From: Bacilli bacterium
GTDB taxonomy: Bacteria > Bacillota_I > Bacilli_A > RFN20 > CAG-826
Direction: 5' to 3'
NCBI GenBank assembly: GCA_024408095.1
Contig: JAKSVI010000007.1
Span: 1-53,570 of the forward strand
Length of the DNA: 53,570 nucleotides
The position numbers and the translations under genes are program-made. This document shows positions 34,656 through 41,592 of the stretch, in pieces (position 1 is the stretch's first letter; each line of letters begins with the position of its first letter). The notes beneath the pieces were generated by a model. It did no database searches. It saw nothing but the letters and a program-made list of their open reading frames with translations, and was not told the origin of the DNA.

Positions 34656-35450
34656 ATGCGAAAGAAATTACTGCTATTACTTTTATTACCATTAACACTC
34701 ACATCATGTGGTAATTCACATAATACTTTTAACGCTCTCAAAACTAATGTTGATAAAATTGAAAAAAGCAGTGAGCATCCATATTATAAAGTAATTGGTA
34801 GAATCGATTTTAACAACGAAGTAATCGACGTTAACGCTACTTTTGATAAACAACCCAACGGAACAAGTTTCGTGCCTTATGCACGCTATAATGAAGGCTT
34901 CTACTGCGCATATGCTGGAGATAACGCGGTTACTAGTGAGGAAGATGTTGTTATATACGGCATGGCTTCTAGATCATATTGGCTAAGGGTGCCATTAAAA
35001 ATAGATAAAGAAAATTTTTATGTTTTAGACGAGACTAATAGCATTAACCCTACATGTGCATACGCTAATATCACAAAAATAATCGCTAGCTGGGCTGGCC
35101 AAGAAGGCTCTGTTAATCCATCAAATGTATATCCATATTTTGATGTATACGCTGATGGTAGCTTTGCTATTGGGGGAGATAAAGTTCATACTTCCTTCAA
35201 GATTGATAATTATCCTTTCTATCCAGATCCAAATACTCATCCAGAAATTGGACCATGGAAGGAAAGAAATCCATTACCATGTTATTTAAATAAAGTTGAT
35301 GCAAAAGTTAACATTAGATTCGAATACGATAGCGATGGATGGCTAAAAAGAGAATATCTAGCCACAATAGACTACGATTATAACAAGAGCATTCCTTCTC
35401 AACTATGTTTAGAAGCTGTTTATTCATATAAATTTGCTGATTTAAAATAA
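34656..35450 (+). CDS. Hypothetical lipoprotein in the importer operon
   Basis: 264 residues with lipobox LTSC (about 15-18). The mature part is rich in Tyr, Trp and Asn (SYWLRVPLKIDKENFYVLD, ASWAGQEGSVNPSNVYPYFDVY) and probably beta-structured; I recognise no family. The ATG is 1 base after the ATPase stop and its stop overlaps the next ATG, so expression is tied to the importer. An accessory surface component of maltodextrin capture is plausible from context only. Confidence 0.65.
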   Translation: MRKKLLLLLLLPLTLTSCGNSHNTFNALKTNVDKIEKSSEHPYYKVIGRIDFNNEVIDVNATFDKQPNGTSFVPYARYNEGFYCAYAGDNAVTSEEDVVIYGMASRSYWLRVPLKIDKENFYVLDETNSINPTCAYANITKIIASWAGQEGSVNPSNVYPYFDVYADGSFAIGGDKVHTSFKIDNYPFYPDPNTHPEIGPWKERNPLPCYLNKVDAKVNIRFEYDSDGWLKREYLATIDYDYNKSIPSQLCLEAVYSYKFADLK

Positions 35451-36127
35451 TGAATAAAATTTTACCCATTTTACCTATTTTTATCTTAGGTGTTACTGGC
35501 TGTGGTCAAAAACCCGTTTTAAGAAGCGATATAAGTGAATTTATATCGCATTTTTCTTTATCAGAATCTATAAAAGAGTATCGTAAGGCGGAATATAAAA
35601 AAATTGGAACAGATTATAAGAATAAAGATGGGAAAATTGTTACAACAAAAATCACCACTACCGTTGATTTTGATTCGACAGATTTAACTAATATTACCTA
35701 CTCTTATCTTCAAAAGAAAGAAGTCGATGGTGAGCTAAAAGAAACTACTAGTGAGAACTTATATAAAGCAAATGATACATATTATCGAAATTATAACGGA
35801 AATGTCTCAACATGCGTGGAAGACTATGTTTTTCAAAAAATTAATAGCTTTTTTTACACCGAAATTTTGATGGAAACATACCATGTTCCAGAGACCTATT
35901 TTGGTGACTATATTCTGGATCGTGCATTGGATACTCAAAGCTATGTAACTATCGATTCCATCAATCAATTATATATATTTGATGCCGAATATAAAGATGA
36001 CTCTCAAAAAATACTTAGAAAACAAACATATAAGGTTAATAGATTGGGCATGTTAGAAACAAATGTTGGAAGCGATTTTAAAGACGGAGTCGGACAAGAA
36101 TATTTTACAGTTGTAACAAAAAAATAA
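35450..36127 (+). CDS. Hypothetical lipoprotein, end of the importer operon
   Basis: 225 residues with lipobox VTGC (about 15-18). The mature part is charged and Tyr-rich with alternating strands (TTKITTTVDFDSTDLTNITYSY), reminiscent of LolA-like or outer-surface beta folds, but no signature is certain. Overlaps the previous gene by one base (TAATG). No clear terminator follows; the next gene has its own promoter-like sequence. Confidence 0.6.
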   Translation: MNKILPILPIFILGVTGCGQKPVLRSDISEFISHFSLSESIKEYRKAEYKKIGTDYKNKDGKIVTTKITTTVDFDSTDLTNITYSYLQKKEVDGELKETTSENLYKANDTYYRNYNGNVSTCVEDYVFQKINSFFYTEILMETYHVPETYFGDYILDRALDTQSYVTIDSINQLYIFDAEYKDDSQKILRKQTYKVNRLGMLETNVGSDFKDGVGQEYFTVVTKK

Positions 36128-36158
36128 AAAAAATGTTTTATATTTATTAACTCATATA

Positions 36159-36194
36159 TAAAATAGAGGAAAGATTAAAAAGAACACATGTTCC
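36159..36194 (+). promoter_or_regulatory. Promoter -10 and LexA/DinR-like box
   Basis: TAAAAT (36159-36164) gives a predicted start near 36171. Just downstream, AGAACACATGTTCC (36181-36194) matches the Gram-positive LexA consensus CGAACRNRYGTTYC at 13 of 14 positions, only the first base differing. It lies between the start point and the ribosome site of the zinc-ribbon gene. Confidence 0.5.
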
Positions 36195-36212
36195 GAGAAA
36201 GGGGAAAGTTAA

Positions 36213-36437
36213 GTGGAAGACAAAACACTAGTTTGCGTCGAATGCGGTAAAGAATTCACATTCACTGAAGGCGAACAAGCTTTCTATGCTGAAAAAGGAT
36301 TCCAAGAACCAAAAAGATGCAAAGAATGTCGCCAAAAAGCCAAAGAACGTCGTAACGCTAAAAGAGCCGAAGCAAAACCAGCAGAAGAAAAACCAGCTGA
36401 AATTGAAGAAGCAGCAGACGAACCCAAAGCGGAATAA
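36213..36437 (+). CDS. Small zinc-ribbon protein
   Basis: 74 residues starting at GTG, chosen because GAAAGGGGAAAG lies about 8-15 bases upstream and the frame opens directly on the domain. Two CxxC pairs (CVECGKEF and CKECRQK) form the zinc-ribbon known from small bacterial proteins of unknown function, with the FTEGEQAFYAEKGFQEPKRC signature. The tail is low-complexity Ala/Glu/Lys/Pro. A LexA-like box in its leader suggests DNA-damage control. A terminator follows. Role unknown; nucleic-acid contact is plausible from the basic ribbon. Confidence 0.8.
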   Translation: MEDKTLVCVECGKEFTFTEGEQAFYAEKGFQEPKRCKECRQKAKERRNAKRAEAKPAEEKPAEIEEAADEPKAE

Positions 36438-36447
36438 GCAAATATTA

Positions 36448-36477
36448 AGAAGTCCTACAACAAAGGCTTCTTTTTTT
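36448..36477 (+). terminator. Terminator of the zinc-ribbon gene
   Basis: AGAAG-T-CCT (36448-36456) pairs with AGG-CTTCT (36464-36471) with one bulged T, then seven Ts. The T run leads straight into the rdgB -10 box. Confidence 0.75.
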
Positions 36478-36478
36478 A

Positions 36479-36490
36479 TATAATGTATTC
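36479..36490 (+). promoter_or_regulatory. rdgB -10 box, predicted leaderless start
   Basis: Consensus TATAAT (36479-36484) followed by exactly six bases (GTATTC) and ATG at 36491. No Shine-Dalgarno sequence; the preceding terminator T run abuts it. Confidence 0.6.
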
Positions 36491-37090
36491 ATGAATTTTG
36501 AGATATTAGTTGCGACCAATAATGAACATAAATTAAAAGAAATACGATCTATTCTTTCTCCTCATAAAATTACTGTTTATGGATTTAAAGATTTAAACAT
36601 TAAAGAGGGAGAAGTTACTGAAGATGGTAAAACATATTTTGAAAATGCTTTAATAAAGGCCAAATCAGCCGCCAGAGCCACGAAAATACCAATCATTGCT
36701 GATGATTCTGGTTTAGAAGTTGTAGCTCTTAATAATGCCCCTGGACTTTATAGCGCTCGCTTTGCAAAAGAATGTGGCGGTCATAATAAAGCGATGAGAA
36801 AAATCATTGATGAGATAAAAGGAAAGTCTCAAGATGCGAGATTTGTATGTGATATTGTATTAATTAACGTTGAAGATAAGCCCTTATTATTTGAAGGAAT
36901 CACAACGGGAAGAATCGCTAAATCTCCAGAGGGAGAAAACGGATTTGGTTATGATCCTATTTTTATATGTGATGATTTGAACAAGAACTACGCTTTATTA
37001 ACGGAAGAGGAAAAAAATGAAGTTTCGCATCGAGCCAAGGCTCTTAAAAAACTTCTCACATATTTAAGAATCAATGGATATGCACATTAA
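36491..37090 (+). CDS. rdgB: RdgB/HAM1 XTP/dITP pyrophosphatase
   Basis: Cytoplasmic house-cleaning enzyme that hydrolyses dITP, ITP and XTP to monophosphates. 199 residues, standard length. Motifs in order: LVATNNEHKLKEI (6-18), the metal/base region PIIADDSGLEV, APGLYSARFA, EGENGFGYDPIF and SHRAKALKK at the C-terminus. The gene overlaps the convergent TPR-like gene by 4 bp at its 3' end. Leaderless by its promoter position. Confidence 0.95.
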   Translation: MNFEILVATNNEHKLKEIRSILSPHKITVYGFKDLNIKEGEVTEDGKTYFENALIKAKSAARATKIPIIADDSGLEVVALNNAPGLYSARFAKECGGHNKAMRKIIDEIKGKSQDARFVCDIVLINVEDKPLLFEGITTGRIAKSPEGENGFGYDPIFICDDLNKNYALLTEEEKNEVSHRAKALKKLLTYLRINGYAH

Positions 37091-38151
37091 TGTATTGAGC
37101 TACGTTTCTTTTTTAATACAATCTTTCTAATTAAAGCGATCGTTCCAAAAATAAGGCTCAAACCAAATATAGAAGCAGTTATAATTCCACAAATTAAGTG
37201 GGGAACTGCAGTGATTTTGAAATAAAATAGCACAAAAGTCGCAATTGCCAACAATATCGAAATACTTAAGAAAATAAAGAATAGAGGTAAGAATATTTGA
37301 CCAAATTTATTCATTCTACTATGGTCTCTATATATTTGATCTCTAATTGCTAATTTCTTTTTGTCATCTTCAGAAAGAGTCATACGAGAATATCTATAAA
37401 TAGCAATATTGCTCTTGCGCTCACTCCTGCCAAGGACCATATCACGTTTAGAAAATCCTATAAAGGAATAACTGTATCCTTCTAATGTTAAAAGAGATGC
37501 CTTAATTTCTTTTTCTTTTTCTTCAAGAGAATGCGTTAGTAAATTAATTAACACTTGCTTATTAACGTCATTTTCTGTTCCTATAACTTTACATTCTTTT
37601 AGAAAGAATTCCTTTGTGTCAATGCTTTCTAGCAAACGTTTAAAATAGAGTTTAACACAATCAACATCGTAAAAATATCGATGAAGAGTGAGTCTTTTTT
37701 TAATTGTTACTTCATATTCGTTAATAAGTAAAAAGCATCTTTTTATAAAAGAAAAATAATCATCTAAAGCATCTGCATAATGGAAGTACTTAGGAGCTTC
37801 TTCTTTTAATAATGCTAAAAAGTGAGGTAGTTTACTATTTCTAAGAGTAGACAAATATAAAAGAGCCTCTAATCTTCCAAGTCTAGCTTTGTAACAGTTT
37901 GAATCTAGTTCTATTATTGAGCCAAAAGTTTCGTATGCTAAATGATATTCTTTGATGACCCTTGTGTAATAATTGGCATCGCTTAAATGTGAATTAATAA
38001 CATCATTGTAGATTTTAATAGCATGTTTAGGATCCATGCTTTTCATACAATTCGGACAATAACAAATATCAGCTTCTGAGTTTACAAGAAAAATACGATT
38101 TTTTTCGTTATTGGTCACACAGTTTAAACAATAACCTTTTTTAATAGCCAT
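37087..38151 (-). CDS. Zinc-ribbon, helical-repeat membrane protein of unknown function
   Basis: 354 residues. An N-terminal pair of CxxC motifs (CLNC and CPNC, residues 8-35) forms a zinc ribbon; residues about 45-235 are helical and fit TPR-like repeats (YETFGSIIELDSNCYKARLGRLEALL); two hydrophobic helices near the C-terminus (about 277-305 and 315-343) anchor it. No enzyme motif seen. The start is a TATAAT box followed by six bases and ATG, so it is likely leaderless although it lies only 7 bp after the YhhN gene. Its 3' end overlaps rdgB by 4 bp, convergently. Confidence 0.7.
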   Translation of the reverse strand: MAIKKGYCLNCVTNNEKNRIFLVNSEADICYCPNCMKSMDPKHAIKIYNDVINSHLSDANYYTRVIKEYHLAYETFGSIIELDSNCYKARLGRLEALLYLSTLRNSKLPHFLALLKEEAPKYFHYADALDDYFSFIKRCFLLINEYEVTIKKRLTLHRYFYDVDCVKLYFKRLLESIDTKEFFLKECKVIGTENDVNKQVLINLLTHSLEEKEKEIKASLLTLEGYSYSFIGFSKRDMVLGRSERKSNIAIYRYSRMTLSEDDKKKLAIRDQIYRDHSRMNKFGQIFLPLFFIFLSISILLAIATFVLFYFKITAVPHLICGIITASIFGLSLIFGTIALIRKIVLKKKRSSIH

Positions 38152-38163
38152 ATAAGAATTATA
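38152..38163 (-). promoter_or_regulatory. Leaderless -10 box inside the yhhN stop region
   Basis: On the minus strand TATAAT (38163-38158), then TCTTAT and ATG at 38151: exactly six bases. The hexamer overlaps the TAA stop of the upstream gene (38161-38159), so this gene may be transcribed separately from its neighbour. Confidence 0.55.
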
Positions 38164-38815
38164 AAATCAAAATGAACGAAAATGCGATACAAAATTCAGC
38201 AATTAGGTATGTAAGCATTACATAGAAATCTCTTCTTTTGATATCGTTTAAAAAAGTTACATATGATAAAAGTAAATCTGATATCAGGAACATTACATAT
38301 CCCACTATCATAAATGATGCCTTCCATTGAGGAACGTAATTTATAGTTAATATAACTCCAAAAACTATCATCATTATTAATAATGGAAAATAAAATCCTC
38401 CCACCATAGAACATTTAGAAAACATTTTTTTGCCTAAAGGATAACTGACAAGAGTTGTAACCAGTAATATTCCACCAATGATTATGTAAGCCCAGAACGG
38501 AATTGCAAAAGGCAATAGTTTAATTATTTGAATAAAATATAAAATGTGTCCAGAAATAAAAACGGCAGCCCCAAGAACAAACATTTTCCTATTTTTGTTA
38601 TTTAACAAAATAATATCACCAACAAACCCTAAATAAAGTCCTGCATAGACTAATGGATAGGTGGGAATAGCAATAGTTGTAGCAATTGCTAAAGTTAATA
38701 CACAAAGTGGTTTGGTTATTTTTCTTAATGGTTCATTTTCAACAAAAGCAAACATAAGTTGCGCAATCGAAATAAGACCAAAAATGACAAGCAAAGCTAT
38801 AACGACTGTATTCAT
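38159..38815 (-). CDS. YhhN/TMEM86-family membrane protein (lysoplasmalogenase-like)
   Basis: 218 residues with about eight membrane helices. Family marks are LGFVGDIILLNN and the second acidic motif FLISDLLLSYV, which in the TMEM86 family provide the two aspartates for vinyl-ether hydrolysis of lysoplasmalogen; ISGHILYFIQ supports the assignment. Many anaerobes make plasmalogens, so the activity is plausible, but bacterial YhhN function is not generally proven. No Shine-Dalgarno; AT-rich -10-like sequence lies just before the ATG. Divergent from the 38896 gene. Confidence 0.78.
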   Translation of the reverse strand: MNTVVIALLVIFGLISIAQLMFAFVENEPLRKITKPLCVLTLAIATTIAIPTYPLVYAGLYLGFVGDIILLNNKNRKMFVLGAAVFISGHILYFIQIIKLLPFAIPFWAYIIIGGILLVTTLVSYPLGKKMFSKCSMVGGFYFPLLIMMIVFGVILTINYVPQWKASFMIVGYVMFLISDLLLSYVTFLNDIKRRDFYVMLTYLIAEFCIAFSFILIL

Positions 38816-38860
38816 AACTATATTATTGCATAATTTTGATACAAAATCATTTGTATTGTT

Positions 38861-38895
38861 TTGTAAGTGAACACTAATTGGATTACACTATTTAT
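38861..38895 (+). promoter_or_regulatory. Leaderless promoter of the methyltransferase-like gene
   Basis: TTGTAA (38861-38866), 17-base spacer, TACACT (38884-38889), then exactly six bases to the ATG at 38896. Confidence 0.6.
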
Positions 38896-39975
38896 ATGAA
38901 AATAAACTTATCCTCAAACGATCTTGAGAAATTGTATGTTCTTTTAGAAACAAAGGAAATTAACTTGTCGTTGTCCGATATTTTAAATTATATGTATCAA
39001 CCAATAGAATCGATCAATAATCAAACTATTTCTTTATTAATGAAAAACAATGATATTTCTCTTAAAGATGCATACTTAATTTTGATGTGCAATCATTTAG
39101 AGTTAGATATGGAAAATATGGAAAATATATCCATTGTAAATAAATATATACGGCCGTATTTGAACGAAGTAAAAATTCAAGATTTTTCACAAAATCCATA
39201 TTATTTCACGGTTAAAATTAACGAAATTGAAGAAAATGGACTAAAATTATTTACTGACCATTATTCAGAATATGAGTTATTTCCTATTGATGATATTTAC
39301 GTTGATAGTTCTTCGAATTTTGAAGAATTTACACCTGTAGGATTTAGCCAAAAAGCAATACCTTTTATAGCATTAAATGAAAATGGAAAAACATGGATGT
39401 CTATAACACCCAACGAAATTAATACAATGCAAAAAGGTATAAAAGAATCGGATGGAAATGTTTTAGTTGCGGGCCTAGGCTTAGGATATTACCCTTTTAT
39501 GATTTCGCTTAAAGAAAACGTCAAATCAATAACCATTATAGAAAATAACCAAATTGTTATTGAACTTTTTACTAAGTACTTGCTGCCTCAATTTCCAAAT
39601 AAAAAGAAAATCAAAATAATTCATTGTGACGCAATAGAATTTATTAAAAATAACCAAACAAAGTATGATTATGCGTATATTGATTTATGGCACAACCCAA
39701 ACGATGGATTGCCCATTTATCTGCAAATTAAAAAAATAGAAAATAAAAGCAAAGTTAATAAATTTGGATATTGGCTAGAAGAAGGAATAAAGCAATTATA
39801 TAGAAGGTGTTTTTTAATAGTCATAGAAGAAATATTAAATGGTGCTACAGAAAAGGATTTTAAAAAATCATTTAATGATATAGACAAAGTTATCAACAAA
39901 CTTTATTTTGAAACAAAAAATGTCACCTTTAATAGTTATGATGACATTATTAAATTTTTAAACAGGCTTATCTGA
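38896..39975 (+). CDS. Class I SAM-dependent methyltransferase-like protein
   Basis: 359 residues from the ATG at 38896, preferred over an in-frame TTG at 38878 that lies inside the promoter. The N-terminal half (to about 185) is unassigned. The middle has a Rossmann nucleotide site: NVLVAGLGLGYYPFMISL (motif I), SITIIENNQ (acidic end of strand 2), KIIHCDAIEFI and DYAYIDLWHNP (motif IV), an arrangement as in spermidine synthases and related methyltransferases. Substrate unknown. Its last 18 bp overlap the convergent MTA/SAH deaminase gene, a neighbour that also handles SAM by-products; that link is suggestive only. Confidence 0.65.
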   Translation: MKINLSSNDLEKLYVLLETKEINLSLSDILNYMYQPIESINNQTISLLMKNNDISLKDAYLILMCNHLELDMENMENISIVNKYIRPYLNEVKIQDFSQNPYYFTVKINEIEENGLKLFTDHYSEYELFPIDDIYVDSSSNFEEFTPVGFSQKAIPFIALNENGKTWMSITPNEINTMQKGIKESDGNVLVAGLGLGYYPFMISLKENVKSITIIENNQIVIELFTKYLLPQFPNKKKIKIIHCDAIEFIKNNQTKYDYAYIDLWHNPNDGLPIYLQIKKIENKSKVNKFGYWLEEGIKQLYRRCFLIVIEEILNGATEKDFKKSFNDIDKVINKLYFETKNVTFNSYDDIIKFLNRLI

Positions 39976-41256
39976 TTCAGTATCTTTAATAATTCTTTCT
40001 GCAATTTGCTGAACTTCAGCATAGAGCTGTTCTACATCCTCATTGACATAGAATTTATTATCCATATATAAAATTTTGCCATCAATCATGGTCATTTTTA
40101 TGTTTGCTTTTGAACCGCTATATACAATATTATTCAAAACATTATGAACAGGTTGCATATTAGGTTGATGCATATCAATCATGATAATGTCGGCTAATTT
40201 GCCAACTTCAAGAACATCTGCATCGGGTAAGTTCATAGCTTTTGCGCCATTGACTGTTGCCATTTTTAACACTTCATAGGCTGGCATAGATTTTGGATCT
40301 TTATTAATTAATTTTTGCAAACCCCAACATAAAGACATTTCTTTAAAGAAATCTAAACAGTTATTAGATGCTGGACCGTCAGTGCCAATAGCCATAGTAA
40401 CTCCAGCGTCTAAATATTTTTGTAATTCCGCAATACCGCTTGCTAATTTAGTATTGCTTCCCGGATTAGTCACCAAAATAATGTTATATTTTTTGAGTAA
40501 TTCTAGATCATTATCAGTAAGATATACACCATGGAATATAGCGCCGCCATTGTCAAAGACACCAAAACTAATTAAATATTCAAGTTGTGACATGCCATAT
40601 TTCTCAAATGCACTATTATATTCATCATATGTTTCACCTAAATGCGTAAAAAATGGCATCGGCTCAAGAACCTTCATAATTCGATATGTTTCAATGATAT
40701 CTTCTTTGGGAGTTGTGTAGTCAGCATGGATGCAAATTCCCATTCTAACAATAGACTCTTCTGGACGATTATATTTCTCAAAAAGCTTGCGAATCTCGTT
40801 TAATTTTCTCGTTTTTGCATTATAAACGGGAATAAATAAAGATCTCATTCCAAACTCTTTTGCAGCTTTTCCAAATACTTCCGGATAAAAATATTGATCT
40901 AAACATCCAGTTATTCCGCTGGTCAGATATTCTAAAAATGCGAGTTTAGATAAGGGCCCTATATCTTCAGGTTTTAAATGATCTTCATAAGGAAAAATAA
41001 CATTGAACAACCAATCATGTAGAGAAAGATTGTCGCTTTTGCTTCTCACAAACGTCATGGCACTGTGAGAATGTGCATTTTTAAAACCAGGCATCAAAAC
41101 ATTTCCATCGCAATCAATAACGCGATCAAATGTTTCGTTTAATTTATTTGAATCTCCAATAAATTTGATACGATTATTTTCAACCATTAGGTCTCCAAAA
41201 AAGACGCTATCATCCTTCATAGTTATAATACGAGCATTTTTAAACAGTATTTTCAT
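39958..41256 (-). CDS. mtaD: 5'-methylthioadenosine/S-adenosylhomocysteine deaminase family amidohydrolase
   Basis: 432-residue zinc amidohydrolase that deaminates the adenine ring of MTA or SAH to inosine derivatives. Metal and catalytic sites are visible: NAHSHSAM (HxH), CIHADYTT, FFTHLGET (His and Glu) and IGTDGPASNN (Asp). The N- and C-terminal strands (KNARIITMKDD, GKLADIIMIDMHQPN) complete the composite beta domain. Likely leaderless, with TATTAT six bases before the ATG. Alternatives within the family (other aminohydrolases such as SsnA/guanine deaminase) are less like it. Confidence 0.85.
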   Translation of the reverse strand: MKILFKNARIITMKDDSVFFGDLMVENNRIKFIGDSNKLNETFDRVIDCDGNVLMPGFKNAHSHSAMTFVRSKSDNLSLHDWLFNVIFPYEDHLKPEDIGPLSKLAFLEYLTSGITGCLDQYFYPEVFGKAAKEFGMRSLFIPVYNAKTRKLNEIRKLFEKYNRPEESIVRMGICIHADYTTPKEDIIETYRIMKVLEPMPFFTHLGETYDEYNSAFEKYGMSQLEYLISFGVFDNGGAIFHGVYLTDNDLELLKKYNIILVTNPGSNTKLASGIAELQKYLDAGVTMAIGTDGPASNNCLDFFKEMSLCWGLQKLINKDPKSMPAYEVLKMATVNGAKAMNLPDADVLEVGKLADIIMIDMHQPNMQPVHNVLNNIVYSGSKANIKMTMIDGKILYMDNKFYVNEDVEQLYAEVQQIAERIIKDTESDKPV

Positions 41257-41291
41257 AGAAAAATAATACTATTTTTTAAATTAAATTGAAA
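41257..41291 (-). promoter_or_regulatory. Leaderless promoter of mtaD
   Basis: Minus strand: weak TTTCAA (41291-41286), 17-base spacer, TATTAT (41268-41263), then exactly six bases to the ATG at 41256. Confidence 0.5.
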
Positions 41292-41353
41292 TCCAAAATA
41301 GATTTTTTTGAAAATATTACTTTACTCTTAAAAATTATAAAAAAGTATGGTAG

Positions 41354-41359
41354 TATAAT
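41354..41359 (+). promoter_or_regulatory. -10 box of tRNA-Ser(GCU)
   Basis: Consensus TATAAT 17 bases before the first tRNA base; the -35 region is AT-rich without a clear match. The 337-bp gap between mtaD and the phosphate symporter holds only this tRNA unit and the two flanking promoters. Confidence 0.5.
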
Positions 41360-41376
41360 GAACGTTCACAAGAACT

Positions 41377-41467
41377 GGAGTAGTACCCAAGTTGGTGAAG
41401 GGGCGTCCCTGCTAAGGACGTAGATCGGGTAACTGGTGCGAGAGTTCGAGTCTCTCCTACTCCGCCA
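41377..41467 (+). tRNA. tRNA-Ser (anticodon GCU)
   Basis: Class II tRNA with acceptor GGAGTAG/CTACTCC, anticodon loop CTGCTAA (GCT, reads AGC/AGU), a long variable arm (TCGGGTAACTGGTGCG region), T-loop TTCGAGT and encoded CCA. 91 bases with CCA. Confidence 0.95.
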
Positions 41468-41474
41468 TTTATGA

Positions 41475-41504
41475 AAAATGTGTAACTTTGTTACACTTTT
41501 TTTA
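41475..41504 (+). terminator. Terminator after tRNA-Ser(GCU)
   Basis: Perfect stem GTGTAAC (41480-41486) / GTTACAC (41490-41496), TTT loop, A run before and seven Ts after. Confidence 0.9.
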
Positions 41505-41592
41505 TTTTATAAATAATATTGGCAATTAAGAATAATATATTTTAAAGATAAAGTGATTTAAATATCATTAACAAAATGATAAAGTAATAAAT

